Part shown: positions 1 through 11,379 of the stretch, piece after piece
Numbering within the stretch: position 1 is the first letter of the stretch
Layout: every line of letters begins with the position of its first letter
Origin: Albula goreensis
Taxonomy: Eukaryota; Chordata; Actinopteri; Albuliformes; Albulidae
Direction: 5' to 3'
NCBI GenBank assembly: GCA_022829145.1
Contig: CM040763.1
Location: 12,323,141-12,387,140 of the forward strand
DNA length: 64,000 nucleotides
Notes under the pieces: model-generated
Seen by the model: only the letters and a program-made list of their open reading frames with translations
Databases searched by the model: none
What the model was told of the DNA's origin: nothing
Program-made: the position numbers and the translations under genes

Positions 1-1130
1 GATTTTTTTCAGAAAAACAGCTTTCTAGCACAATTTTAAAAAATTTTGATGGGTAGGACCAGGTGTTTTTTTAATGTGTTTGAAATGGTGTGTTGGTACC
101 CTCCCTACCCAGAAAGGTCAGTACCCTCATTTCACAGGTTTATACATGAAAAAACAAAATGGAGGCATTTATCTCAAACATGTATGCTCACAAACCGTTC
201 CTCACAAAAATATGCACATCGTCAAGAACATATAAGGATGTCTGTATTTCTTTTTCCTTCTACTTCAAATACCATTGCCCTGTCAATGAATTCAGAACAT
301 GTCTGCTTAAACACATGCCAACATGCTTTCTGTCTATTGGCTGAGCAATTAAAGATCCCATTACAAAATTTAGCATACTTGCAATTTTCATTCACAACTT
401 AATCAAATGTTTGCATTTACCAGTGTTTCTAATGAACAATAAAGCATATCTGTTTATGAAATTTTGCTATCAATTCTCAATTCCCCAGCATATGCAAATA
501 AGTCATTCTCCGTTGGCTCTGAAATGCCCTACTTCCACTTACAGATATAAAGCACAGATGATGTTGGTTTGAGGACCCTTACAGCAACAGTGAATTAGAC
601 AGATTCCTGTCAGATACCTACTCAGTGAGTGAAAGCATCATTGTAGTGATGTATGATCTCACCTTTTTTACAGAAAAGAATACTTGCCTTTATTTTTATT
701 CAAATGAATCAGGAATGTTGATTGAATCTAGGTTATTTTTCTACCTTCTTTTGGTTTTACTTCTGTAGATTGTTTGCCTTGTAGCCTAATCTAGTTCAGG
801 CTGACTCAATGGTGTATTCCTTCTTCCATGTCACCAATGAATAAACAGAATAACTAATTTATGCACAATTAATATTCATCTCACTACATTATCCACGCAG
901 TGATACTGTGTGAACTCTGCATGGTAGAGAGCTGCAGCCTTTCTGAAGGTACATTTGAAACCCATTAAATGGCAAAAGATCTAAAGGGAGCGGGGTAATT
1001 TTTATATGTTACAAGTGACCTTTCCTATGAGGTAATACCTGCTGTTACATGAAAAAACTGAGGAGCGAGCCAAACATGTATATGCTTAAAATCATATTCA
1101 GAATGAATGACTAAACCTCCATTGCCAAGA
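1..1130. other. AT-rich noncoding, one POU octamer
   Basis: There is no convincing gene. Reading frames here are short, overlap each other and lack protein character. The only clear site is a perfect POU octamer, ATGCAAAT, at 492-499. The rest is AT-rich filler with scattered TAAT cores and no long simple repeat. Confidence 0.6.
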
Positions 1131-1134
1131 AATG

Positions 1135-1430
1135 AGACCCTTTGTAGGAAGAAACGACGGTTCATAAATGCCAAGTCTTGCAACTAATGGGGCAGATGTT
1201 GCGAATTATGAGTCAGTCTACTGACTCTGAAATCGCCTCGCAAATGAGGATCTTAACGAGAACCACTGTCTGAGGGTCAAGGAACAACCTAATCACGCTG
1301 TGTCAACCGACTTATCTTAATTCATCCAAGATACTGAACCAATGAACCAACAGCGTGCGTCTGAATCCAACGAGCGGTGCCAAATCTTGGGCTTCCTTGT
1401 TTATTTCCAGATCTGGAAGTACATCAGTCA
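1135..1430. promoter_or_regulatory. Candidate conserved noncoding element
   Basis: This is a complex block with more CpG than its flanks and no sustained reading frame. It holds a near-perfect palindrome at 1210-1227 (GAGTCAGT, a two-base centre, then ACTGACTC) that includes a full AP-1 site, TGAGTCA, at 1209-1215. The texture suggests an enhancer-like element. Conservation was not tested. Confidence 0.35.
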
Positions 1431-2488
1431 CTGTGTGTGATGACCTGATCCACTTGTGCCGTCTTTAAAAAAAAAACACAAACAAAAAACAAATACATTT
1501 CTGTGTATCCTAGGTAGGGTAGGTAAGCAATGAACCACCCACTCAGTCTCTGTCAAATGCTTTTAAAAAGGAGACACCTCAGACCAACTTAAAAATAGAG
1601 CAGTCCTGGTGAAATGTGCTTTGTAGGATAAATACCTTTTTAAAAGCTGCAGATTTGTCTTACAGTACATGAGGCAAGACCTGAAACCTTGTGGGAATGG
1701 GGCATCATGAAGTGAGACACTAGCATTCCCCCTCGCTGTATACAGGTACAAGGAGTGCAACTGGGAGTAGAGCAGCTGTTGTCCTTGTATGTCCATTGAC
1801 TCCCACCAGGTGGTGCCTCAAAACACATTAGCAAATGCTCCCAAATATATGCCCTCTCAAGTTACATGCATGTGCAAATCAACATGGATTATCAAATATG
1901 TATTTACACTGGAAACAGTGCATGGTGTCTGCTTGTACAAAATAGGAAGTTCTACTGACAGGAGAAGTTTGCAATTCTATCTTGCTTTTATAATATATAA
2001 GATAGTTTTGCAACATGGTATTGTGATGTCACACCAAACAATATATCTGCCCAATGAAAAACTGAAACTTACTATATCTAATTAAAATCAAAGATCTAAT
2101 GATTTGACACGTTAAGGGTTACTAAAGGGAATTTACCGTAGGCAGCAGGTGTTCTTGTGATGGCTCTGAGCTAAAAAAAAAATGGATATGCTGTTTAATA
2201 TAAAATATGATATATGATGATCCATGTGCACCGTTGATCAGAAAGCTGTAGATTCTAATGATCCTGTGCCACGTGTCTGACTGGTCAGGCTCTACATTAG
2301 AGACACCGTGATTATTATTTATTCTGACAAATTATGCACAACCACTTAATAACCGAAGGCATTCCAAAGAAGAATAACCATAATGTAAGTATGAGAATCC
2401 TTTGGTTCAAACAAACACAGCAGCAGGGAGCCTGTGGCACATTAACCCTTTCTAACCCTGGGTCGTCCTCAACTGTAGATGAGGTTCC
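1431..2488. other. AT-rich noncoding with possible microexon
   Basis: No gene is supported. An A-rich run lies near 1467-1491. A 34-base minus-strand segment at 2137-2170 is flanked by a long poly-pyrimidine tract ending in AG and by a GTAAAT donor, so it could be a microexon, but it is too short to identify. Otherwise nothing stands out. Confidence 0.45.
1803..1816 (+). promoter_or_regulatory. CTCF-like site
   Basis: The sequence CCACCAGGTGGTGCC fits the core CTCF consensus CCASYAGRKGG in forward orientation. The core is also partly palindromic and contains an E-box-like CAGGTG. A single short motif match is weak evidence for occupancy. Confidence 0.35.
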
Positions 2489-2490
2489 CT

Positions 2491-2725
2491 TTTTGAAGTT
2501 GTGAAGGCAGCTTTAAATCCATCATTAACTCCAAAGTGCTGGACCACTGTGGTGAGATCTTCATTGCGATCATGTTCTCGCCACTCGTTATGTTTAGCCT
2601 ATGGTGTCTTTCAAGGTAGGCCAATTAGTAAATATTTGATTAGACACCTTTGAATAGAACCCATGTACTAATTAGAGACCACTTGATTCCACGATGGCAA
2701 GTGACTTTCATCTTGTGATAATGTG
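2491..2725. repeat. Duplicated noncoding block, copy A
   Basis: This is the first copy of a diverged direct duplication; copy B starts about 441 bases downstream. Shared landmarks in the same order are TTTTGAAGT, GGTGAGATCTT, AGCCTATGGTGTCT, TCAAGGT, TGATTAG-CAC-TTTGAATA, ACTAATT-GAGACCA, GATTCCA and GACTTT-ATCTT. No reading frame is shared, so the duplicated unit is noncoding. Homeodomain cores (TGATTA, CTAATTA) sit in the best-matching stretches, which suggests that binding sites were kept. I infer a duplicated enhancer-type element. Confidence 0.8.
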
Positions 2726-2931
2726 GAAAGACATTATCAATGTCAAAATGAAGTGTAAAAGTAACAGGTTTTTGCCACGGGGATTTGATGCACACATCAA
2801 TGACAGATGAGTACCTGTTAGCTTCATGGTATGTGACCATGGAATTTCATGTGAAGTCATCGTGAAGTGCATGGTAAAAGTGCATGTCTGTCTTACGCAT
2901 TTGAGGCTCCTAGACTGCTAAAGAGACTACC

Positions 2932-3174
2932 TTTTGAAGTCAGGCTGCCCTTAATTCATCGCTAACTGCAATGTGAGGCCTGGATGGGTGAGATCTTTAT
3001 TTCAGACCCTTTTCACTTCACTTTGTATGTTCAGCCTATGGTCTGTCAAGGTCTGCCTCTGTCATTTACTAAATAATTGATTAGGCACTTTTTGAATATG
3101 GTTTAATATTCATGCACTAATTGGAGACCAGTAGATTCCAGTGGGAACGAGGACTTTTATCTTATGATGATGCG
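2932..3174. repeat. Duplicated noncoding block, copy B
   Basis: This is the second copy of the duplication, collinear with copy A over nearly its whole length and differing by many substitutions and small indels. The best-matching parts are the central AGCCTATGG segment and the right half with TGATTAG and CTAATTGGAGACCA. The roughly 200 bases between the copies do not obviously belong to the repeat. The divergence implies an old event, so retained blocks may mark function. Confidence 0.8.
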
Positions 3175-3179
3175 AACGT

Positions 3180-4680
3180 AATTTAACAGATAACTTTACA
3201 TTAAGTCAATTGGCAGAAGTCCGTCTTTTAATGTTCAAAACTGTAGTTTTAGATGTTCCTCATTAAATGTAATGTAGCTTAAAAATATGAAAGACTTTCA
3301 GGCAATTTGAATTGGAAATGTGTCAGACCTGCCTGAGTCTGGTTGGAATATGACTTTCCTCTGTCATCAGTTTTAGTTTTCCTCACCAAAACTTACATAC
3401 ATATATACATATTTTTTCAATATACAGTATACTCAGAATGTCCATACTGAGCATCCTGTTTTGCTGTTACGAATGTTTGATGTAGCTATTCAAATTTCAA
3501 TCAAAATTATTGGAATTGTTTTTGAGGTTCAAAACATACATTAATATTCATTTGGCTTGTTTTATTTTATTCTAAGCATAGTGTATGTTGATAAACATCA
3601 TGACCCTGGTTCATTAGCAACTTACATTTTGTGTACCCAAACCAGCTTAATATGTACTAAGGACATTTCCAGAACTCAATTTCTCAACCAATCCAATATC
3701 AGTGCTCCTTTCCTGGCAATGAATCATGTACAAGTGTTTAGTACACCAATACACTGAATGCCCTTGAAAGTGATCACATTGAACTGTGTATTGCCATTGA
3801 AACAGTGGACTCTATTTATCTTTGTATTTGGTATTACTTAATTGTGTTGCAATTTCTAAAAATCCATGAAAAGTCAAATCACCATTAAATTTCCCTCTAA
3901 AGGGTAAATATCAAAATATCTCATTTGATTATCTTAATCTGACAGAATGAGAGACAGCAGAATCTGAGAATAGATGGTGAAGTGCAGTTGTGTGTGAATT
4001 TTGCACAGATGATTAAGGCAAGCTTGATTACCCTTAGCTAAATGAAACCAGATAAATACCTTATAAATTACTCTACTTACTAGATTATCTTCATGCAAAT
4101 GTGTATGAAAGAGGACCCCTTGATAGCAGTACAAAAGCTGCACTGAGGCTATGTATGAAAGTGAATCATAGCGATCAGTCTGAAGAATTGCATAGTAATA
4201 AGGAAATCACAGCGATGTAAATCACTGCTGTCTTGTGCCAAACATCAAAAGCTTATCATGTCATTTCAATAACGTTTTCAGAATCATACTGCCCAAGCAC
4301 AAACATTCTATTCTTACACTGCACTGACCTCAACAGCCAGTCAGAGTTTGGTCTTACCTTTGACTTCAAGTGAAAACCAAGTGTGGTATTTATTCAGTTT
4401 GACTACTTTTCCATCGTTCACAAATTGTTGGAATTGTGGTGCAGCTTAGAAAGAACAAAAAGTAACACTCACATTTAATTGTAAGTAAAGGACAGTTTTG
4501 GATGAAGTGGGTCATGTATTTGATGTTTGAAATCATTCCTACAATATATTGTACCTCACATGGTTTCAGTCTTAAAGTCTTAAACTGTTTTGCTGACCTT
4601 CCTCTCTTCCGTTTCCCTTATTCATATTTACAATGGCTCTTTCCTGACAACAATAGCATAGTGCAGATGTGAAAGTTATC
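3180..4680. other. AT-rich noncoding, nothing recognised
   Basis: Low-complexity AT-rich sequence with only short spurious reading frames. I see no gene, RNA or mobile element here. Confidence 0.6.
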
Positions 4681-4689
4681 ACTCACAGA

Positions 4690-5340
4690 TCCTGAATATT
4701 ACACAAGTGCTCACATTCCCAGGGAGCCGGCCATATGAGTCAGGAGTAAAGGAAATGTCCTTCAGAAGTAAGGAGACTCTGAGGGTAACACTGTGTCTTC
4801 TACGCATTTGTCATTTGTCTGGACCATCCTGATCGAATCGGGAGTCAATCACAGCTGAGTTTCTGATTCGTAATGATACCAGACGCCTGGCAGAAAGCTG
4901 GTAGTCTGCACTCTGTGCACCATGTGGCAGAGAAGGGAAACAAGGTAGACTGCAAAAGAGACCCATAGTGATGTGAATAATAAGTCTCAATAGTGTGTGA
5001 CGGTCTGCGGCTTCAGCAGCTAATTAACCATCGCAGCATATGGTGATTTGGCTGGTGACAGCCGAGCAAGGCCCCACAGCCATGAAAGTAATCCAGCGCT
5101 ATCTCACTCCATCCACTGTGTGACAACAAGCACGACACTGATGCCCAATATTCTACTGCCTCACCACAGACTCATGCCTTATGAGAGGGCGAGAGTTTTG
5201 ATCAAGATGTTAGTGTATCAGTGGCTCTCATACAATCCTATTTTACTGCATGTATTCAGAGACATGTCTACGTGGCTCATGTTGTCTACTGCAACCTCAT
5301 CATGTTCTGTCTGTATCCGTCGTGCTCATTCATGACTTTA
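4690..5340. promoter_or_regulatory. Candidate conserved noncoding element
   Basis: A GC-richer, complex block inside AT-rich flanks, with TAATTA near 5021 and several CpG dinucleotides. A 95-residue open frame crosses it but has no recognisable domain, start context or splice pairing. Enhancer-like by texture only. Confidence 0.3.
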
Positions 5341-6190
5341 CACTGAAACAGTACAAGTAGAAGTACAGGTAGACTGTTATGTCTTGTAGTCTGTAATGGC
5401 TTCCTCTGTGAACCCAATGATCTCTGGGAGATATCTCCAGAGATTGTTGCCTGATGGTTGTCTTTACTGTAATTTAAACAATTATTTGTGTCTGGATCCA
5501 TAATTATCATTCACTTTGACCTCAAAACACTGTCTGACGTTTTCCTACTGATGAAAAGGGGAGAAACATCTTTCTACTGATACCAACTCCATGTATTTTT
5601 TTCTTTTTTGTAAGTGATTCATAACCTTAGACCTCCCTAATTCAGATGGAGTTTTCAGTATGGAAGTGATGAGTGTATACCAGAAATAACTTGTCTGTTT
5701 ATTATTATTATTATTATTTTTGTTTGGTTTTTACCTCATTGTGAGATTAATGTTAACATCAGAATGATGAAAAAAATATTCCATTTATAAATATTTATTG
5801 TATAGTTTAATGAATTAAATGTATACTTGATTTATACAATGAATTTGTTCGTAACAATTCAGGATGGATGAGAAAACATATTTTCTGTACCAACTCATTT
5901 TAAATCCCTTAAAAATATATATTGTTTGGAAGTTTTAGTAAGTATTTCAGGAAGTGTCCAGTGTCTATTTTTTAGCTAATTGCAAATAACTGATTTTTAT
6001 TGAACATTTCACATTTCATTATTATCATAATACGACTTGATCATTTCTTCATATAGGTTATTGTTTATAGATTTTTACACAATATATCCCACTTTAGCTC
6101 TGTTTCTAGGCCTGCTTGCATCAGATGTATCTTGTGCTCTGCTCTTACATCCAGACCACGTGAACACACTGGTTCTGTGGAGTTCATCAG
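5341..6190. other. AT-rich noncoding with (ATT)n
   Basis: Very AT-rich. A short (ATT)n microsatellite occupies 5701-5718. Nothing else is recognised. Confidence 0.6.
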
Positions 6191-6199
6191 AAGTTCAAT

Positions 6200-6740
6200 G
6201 ACTTTAACCCCATTTGTATCTTGTTGCCTCAAGTATAATTGTTTTGATTGTAATTTGAAAAGTCATCTCTTCCACAATGCTCCACTGGTCTTTATGCCGT
6301 ACGCTTGAGACATTTGACTGGAGCCACGCTCCAACAACCTGTGTCTTTGTAAAAGCCCAGAGGCCGTGTTTTTGAGTGCCCGTCAGCAGTCGAGTCCTTT
6401 TACCCATACATTAATGATGGTTCATCAGCCACCTGGATCTTGGTGACAATAAACATGCAAATGCCTAAACTGTGGCCCACAATTTGTTTTGGAGCTTTTG
6501 TCACTTTTGAGTGGCTTCCTGTCGAACAGTGCCGTCCCTGCACTACGAGCACAGCATAATTCATACAGCACTGAGCGACGCTAACCTTAGCGTAGCCAAT
6601 GTGGCAGCCAATCATTAGAAAGTGTTCAAGGCAGCCAGCTTTAAAAGTAAAGGCATTGGCTCTCATGGCCCACATGGTGCAGCATAGTAAAGATGTCTTT
6701 GAGACCATCGTTGAACTACTGATTTTTTGGTATTTTTCCT
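6200..6740. promoter_or_regulatory. Candidate conserved noncoding element
   Basis: A complex block with a perfect POU octamer, ATGCAAAT, at 6455-6462 and a 7-2-7 palindrome at 6578-6593 (ACGCTAA / TTAGCGT). A 114-residue minus frame spans it. That frame is Cys/Met-rich with no domain, and I take it as a by-product of low stop density. The octamer plus palindrome favour a regulatory role. Confidence 0.35.
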
Positions 6741-6744
6741 GCAC

Positions 6745-7080
6745 TATTTAATCGTCCTCAGGGTATAAAATAATTGTCTTCGGGTTATATACTCAAATTT
6801 CCTTATTTGGATAAATTCATCCTCAACACTGGGATAGCAGGTGCAGTTAAATTCATGAACATGGGTAGGATTTTTTTTTGTTCCCTGTCGTTTAAAACAC
6901 AAGAGTGTTAAAAAAAATTTCCTTGGGCAAACTACGTCTGCAGTGAAGTAAAATCTAGACATTTGCCTCAGGGAAAATATGCACGGCAGGTCAGGGAGCC
7001 CTTATCTGTCTGACAATGCCCAAGCTACCTCATAAGAAAATACAACAAGGAACACGGACTCCCCGGAGACATAACATGCA
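6745..7080. other. AT-rich noncoding, nothing recognised
   Basis: Contains short poly-T and poly-A runs. I see no gene or RNA. Confidence 0.5.
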
Positions 7081-7082
7081 CC

Positions 7083-7168
7083 TTGTGTGTGAGTGTGTGT
7101 GAGTGTGTGTGCCTGTGTGTGAGTGTGTGTGTGTGAGTGTGTGTGCCTGTGTGTGTGTGAGTGTGCAG
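7083..7168. repeat. Compound GT microsatellite
   Basis: Interrupted (GT)n with regularly spaced GTGA and GTGCCT variants. The reverse reading frame that yields a His/Thr-rich peptide comes from the repeat and is not a gene. Confidence 0.93.
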
Positions 7169-7169
7169 A

Positions 7170-8040
7170 TCAGAGGGAGCAATATTGATGTGATAATTGC
7201 ACCAACTCCAGCTAACTCTGAAGGAGAGCCTGGCCTATGGGATTCCAACTGATTTTTTGAAAGGACGGGCTGGTTGCTCAGGACACAGCCTCTATTGCAA
7301 GGTGCACGGTGATTTTTATTCGGTGGGAGGTAGGCACCATTTTAAAATCCTTCAGGGGAATCCAGATGGTGAAACAAACTGACCTGAATTGTTCCTTTTT
7401 TTGTCTGCTTCCCAAATGTTCATAAAAAATGCTGAGTGGATGAGAATGAAAGGTATGTTGGAAATAATTACACTGCACCAGGGAATGTGAGCTGAATTCC
7501 AGTTTTGATGTCCTCTTAATTACAATATCTGAAGATCAGCGTAATGGCACACTGGTGGTGATTGACACAGTTCTGCTTCCTGCACTAGGGGGAGCATACA
7601 GAGTGCTCAAAAGGGAACTTTGAATTTGTCTGACCTCATTTTATTTACTTTCTGTCATTTGATTTGTTTCCCTCTCCCCCACACTTTGAATAATCAGGTG
7701 GGAACTGGAACAGAAACTTTTGGTGCACGTTCTGTTTTTTTAATGTATGCTCAGTGGTATCTGGCTGAATAGGATGGTGGAGGAGTTAATGATGAAATTT
7801 CACAGAAATTTGGTGTACAGAAACCTGGCTGGTTGCAGCACATCTGAATAGATTGAATTTGTTGGACTTGGGTTTTCCTTTTCAAAGGTCATTATTAACC
7901 AAAATCTGCTACATAATTCTCACTACAGTAATCTATGCTATTTCTCTGCTGTTCTCAGACTCTTTTCTTTAATATAAACTATCTTACATTTTACATTGCT
8001 TAAAGTATAAAACTCAGCTAAATTAGATTGTGCATTGTAT
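7170..8040. other. Noncoding, mixed composition
   Basis: The stretch 7190-7540 is moderately complex and could be regulatory. A CTCF-like core lies at 7581-7596 (separate entry). The remainder to 8040 is AT-rich and featureless. No gene is supported. Confidence 0.45.
7581..7596 (+). promoter_or_regulatory. CTCF-like site
   Basis: TGCACTAGGGGGAGCA matches the CTCF core (C-A-C-N-AGGGGG-N-GC) in forward orientation. Motif match only. In fish genomes such sites can also sit in old repeats. Confidence 0.35.
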
Positions 8041-8180
8041 GTGGTAGGGTGTCGCTGGAGAGCCGGCTGAGGCAACGTTTGTGCGCGGCACTGGATAGAT
8101 TATACACCGGACAGTAAAACCTGTATCCGCCTGTGTTGCTCTGTGTTGTTATACCTTCATTTGCACCTTCTGCAATACAC
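8040..8180. mobile_element. Possible old mobile-element remnant
   Basis: A short CpG-dense patch stands out in an AT-rich setting (GTCGC, AGCCGGC, CAACGTTTGTGCGCGG, CACCGGAC). It runs into TGTTGCTCTGTGTTGTTATACC, which resembles the transcribed 3' part of a retroelement LTR. There is no reading frame, no clear terminal repeat and no target-site duplication. It could equally be an unrelated regulatory patch. Confidence 0.2.
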
Positions 8181-9378
8181 GCAATTGGAAAAAACTTAAT
8201 TCAGCACAATGACCAATGAGCACACCGCACAGCACGAATGCCTGGTTGGTACTAAAGAAATTCCATGGGTGCCTTAGTGTATCCTGCTTCAGAATATATT
8301 CCACTTCCCCCAGGTGTTCATCAGCATGGCTGACAGTATATGCAGGTATAACTCTGCCCCTCTGGGTAAACATGTTGGAATAAACCAGGCTTCGAAAAGT
8401 TAAGAAAAGGAAGGACAAACTATCCAAAACTAAAAAAAGAAAGGAAAATTCATGCTGTCAGGAGTATTTTTTTCTAAATCTACACATCACAATGTATCTT
8501 TCTTCCAGTCAAACTATGTACCCTAAGTATATCCTTTAAAGTTACCTTTGATCAGTTAGCAATTATTGTGTGTATATAGTGCCTATCTGTCTACAGGGAT
8601 ATAATAAAATAACTGGATTAGTGAGAATATTAGAAAAACAGGTATTGAACTTTGTTTCTGTCTGTATACCTCCTTTTGGCATAACCAGTCATTGCTCAAT
8701 CAAAAGAAATACATTTTGTTGAAATGGTGTAATCTTAAAGATCTGATGGGTGCATGACATGTCAAAACTAAACTGATCACAGGTTCATTAAACAACCAAA
8801 CATTTTAATACCAATTAAAGACAGAGGCAACTGTAGGAACATACTATATTTTAGGGTTTATGAAGAGATTTCCAGTGGAGTTAAAACCTGTGATTGCTAA
8901 TAAATTGAAAGCTTCTTTGAAAGAGCCAAGTAGTTTAGCTGCATCTCAGTGCAGTGTTTCTTTTGTTTATATAAAATACAGCTAAAAGACCTTACTCATT
9001 GTCCAAACTCGCCATCCCTGACTAAATCAACCTTGAATGTGTAACAGTGTTAATAAGACACCATATACCTTTTCAAATAATTAATTTAGTTCCTTTCACA
9101 ATATTACTGACATATCCCATAACAATTCAGCACATTCTTCATTATTAATTAGAAATTCTTTGCAAATAATAACACATTTTCCGCCTGGTGTACACAGTTA
9201 TGTCTTTTGGCCTGATGAGTTAATTTGGTGCCACTTGCCATATGCTCAGTTATTTTTTAACCTAGGTCTGTCAGTTTCACATGATCTTAATACTTCAACA
9301 TGACACCAATCATTGGGCCATAGAGAATTCTTATGATGAGCTACAAAAAATCTCTTAGGGCTTATCATTACCACTATC

Positions 9379-9382
<4 letters not shown>
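8181..9382. other. AT-rich noncoding, nothing recognised
   Basis: AT-rich sequence with only short, unpersuasive frames. No repeat or RNA gene is recognised. Confidence 0.55.
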
Positions 9383-9472
<90 letters not shown>

Positions 9473-9513
9473 CATGTGCCTGTGCATGTGCCTGTGTTTG
9501 CACGTGTGTGTCT
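9383..9513. repeat. Long (TG)n microsatellite
   Basis: An uninterrupted (TG) run at 9383-9470, about 44 units, is followed by a degenerate tail of GTGCCTGTGCATGTG type to about 9513. It is the longest pure dinucleotide tract in the window and likely to vary in length. Alternating purine-pyrimidine tracts of this length can adopt Z-DNA. Cys/Val and His/Thr peptides read from it are not genes. Confidence 0.97.
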
Positions 9514-9514
9514 G

Positions 9515-11105
9515 TTATGTTTTACACTCCTAGATCAGAGCTAAAAAAAAACAAGCAATCAAAGCCAAAGACTTGATAGTTCTAGAGAGGTAATGTAAGT
9601 TCTGTATATGACAATGCTTTACTGGCTTAACATTGTCTGCTGTACAGAATACAGCACAATGCCCAAGCTATGAATACTTGTTTACATAAATACTTGTAAA
9701 CTGAATGCCCATCAGTAGAAGTCAGAATACGACCATGCTGTAACATGGTTACTCCAGCTTGCTGCATTTGTTTATAAATAAAGTGACAATTTCGTAACAA
9801 TTCCAATCAATAAATAGTTTCTAATTATTTTAATTGGTGAATTCTAATGTCACTTTCATAGTTGCGGACAGTTCAGTTTGTGCATATCTGTGAGGTTCTA
9901 TTCCATATATTGTATAAGGCACATCGTTTCCTTTTCCTGTGGAGATGAAAACCAAACAGAATATATTCATACATAAAATCAAATGTACTATAAATTAGGT
10001 ATATTGTTTCATCTTGATGGGTTCTGGAGCTCTGAGGTTCAACAGCACAGTGAATATTGACAATAGGGTTACCGATCTGGAAAGTTATTTAAAACTCAAA
10101 TAACTTCAGATGCCAAATGTCAAACGGTACATTACAATGAATGATGAATTGAACCTTTCCACAAAGGGAGCAGAGCTAGGTACAGAACTCTCTTTTGGAA
10201 TGGAAATAAAATTACATCACTTCTCCAAACATCAACACTATCGTCAGGAGATTCCTTGAAAATTACGTCCTTTCGTTTTATGCTGCTTTGAAAAGTGTTG
10301 AGGGAAATAAAATAAATAAACAAATGCAGCACCCACCCCCTGCCCCCCAGCCTACCTGAAAACATGACACGTCTTTGCTTCTAACTGACATTGTTTCCTA
10401 TCCCCATAGCTTTGCCATCCTCTCCCAGAGGGTACAAATTGAGTTGTGAAAGGTGGGAACAAACTTGTATCTCTCCACATACTGTAGCATTGGAGGCTCC
10501 CAGATCCCAGCCTACCCAACCAGTTGTCTCCCTGAAGAGTAGCAAAAGGGGTGGAGGATTCTTCACATAAGTAGAGCTTGTGGGAGTTTGTTTTTGTTTT
10601 TATTTTAGAAAGTTAAGTTTCAGTAAGAAATTAAGTACATTTAAAATTGCTTGGTATTTTTTTTCACCGTGTGTACTAGTAAACATTCAGCACACTTAGA
10701 CAAAGTTAATGCATGAAATAGTGGGTACTCAAATGACATTTAACTCCTTGCATCGTTTTCTATATCTTTGTTTATCTCATGAATCACTTCACATGAATCA
10801 GTCCACAAATCAGTTTCCGTTACAATTATACCATATTATTTGTGCCTGTGCGTGTGTTTGTGTTTGCCCATAATTAGTCTGTGTCACATATAATTTTGAA
10901 TGTGCATGTACAATGGGCAGTGATGATGTTTAAAAGTATTTTAAATTTACATTTACATTACTTTTTTAAATGTGAAATATGTGCCACTGTAAGTGACTAT
11001 ACATGTAAGTGATGGTACATCCATTTTAATTATATAATAAACCTTAGCTATTCTAAATGGTACATATAATACTTTATAGCTTTTTATAAACTGAATCTGT
11101 ATGTT
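9515..11105. other. AT-rich noncoding
   Basis: No gene is supported. Mixed sequence at 10130-10560 carries two short minus frames without domains. A short (TG) run lies at 11107-11123. Confidence 0.5.
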
Positions 11106-11150
11106 TGTGTGTGTGTGTGTGTGGACAGGTAATATGTGGTGCAAATCTCT

Positions 11151-11371
11151 GATAACTGTAGCTGGGGTGCTAAATAAATGAGCCAAAATGGTATCCAAAT
11201 GATAACTGTAGCCAGAATGGTATCCAATGAGCCAAAATGGTATCCAATGATAATTAGCCAGAATGGTATCCAATGAGCCAAAATGGTAACCAATGATAAC
11301 TGTAGCCAGAATGGTATCCAATGAGCCAAAATGGTATCCGATGATAACTGTAGCCAGGGTGCTATCCAAAG
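11151..11371. repeat. 48-bp minisatellite, about five copies
   Basis: Units begin with GATAACTGTAGCC at 11151, 11201, 11249, 11295 and 11343, giving spacings of 50, 48, 46 and 48. Within each unit there is a half-repeat: AGCCAGAATGGTATCCAATG followed by AGCCAAAATGGTATCCAATG. The array is therefore an older dimer of a roughly 20-base unit that later amplified. It produces repetitive Trp/Leu/Ile-rich frames on the minus strand, which I reject as genes. Confidence 0.95.
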
Positions 11372-11379
11372 GAGCACAA

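Noticed and set aside
9246-9576. Cys/Val- and His/Thr-repeat open frames
   Set aside because: Direct translation of the (TG)n microsatellite.
10953-11377. Minus-strand frames of 97 and 138 codons with repeated Trp-Ile-Pro-Phe-Trp motifs
   Set aside because: They are translations of the 48-bp minisatellite, and different frames of the same array give similar repeats. No domain, start context or splice sites.
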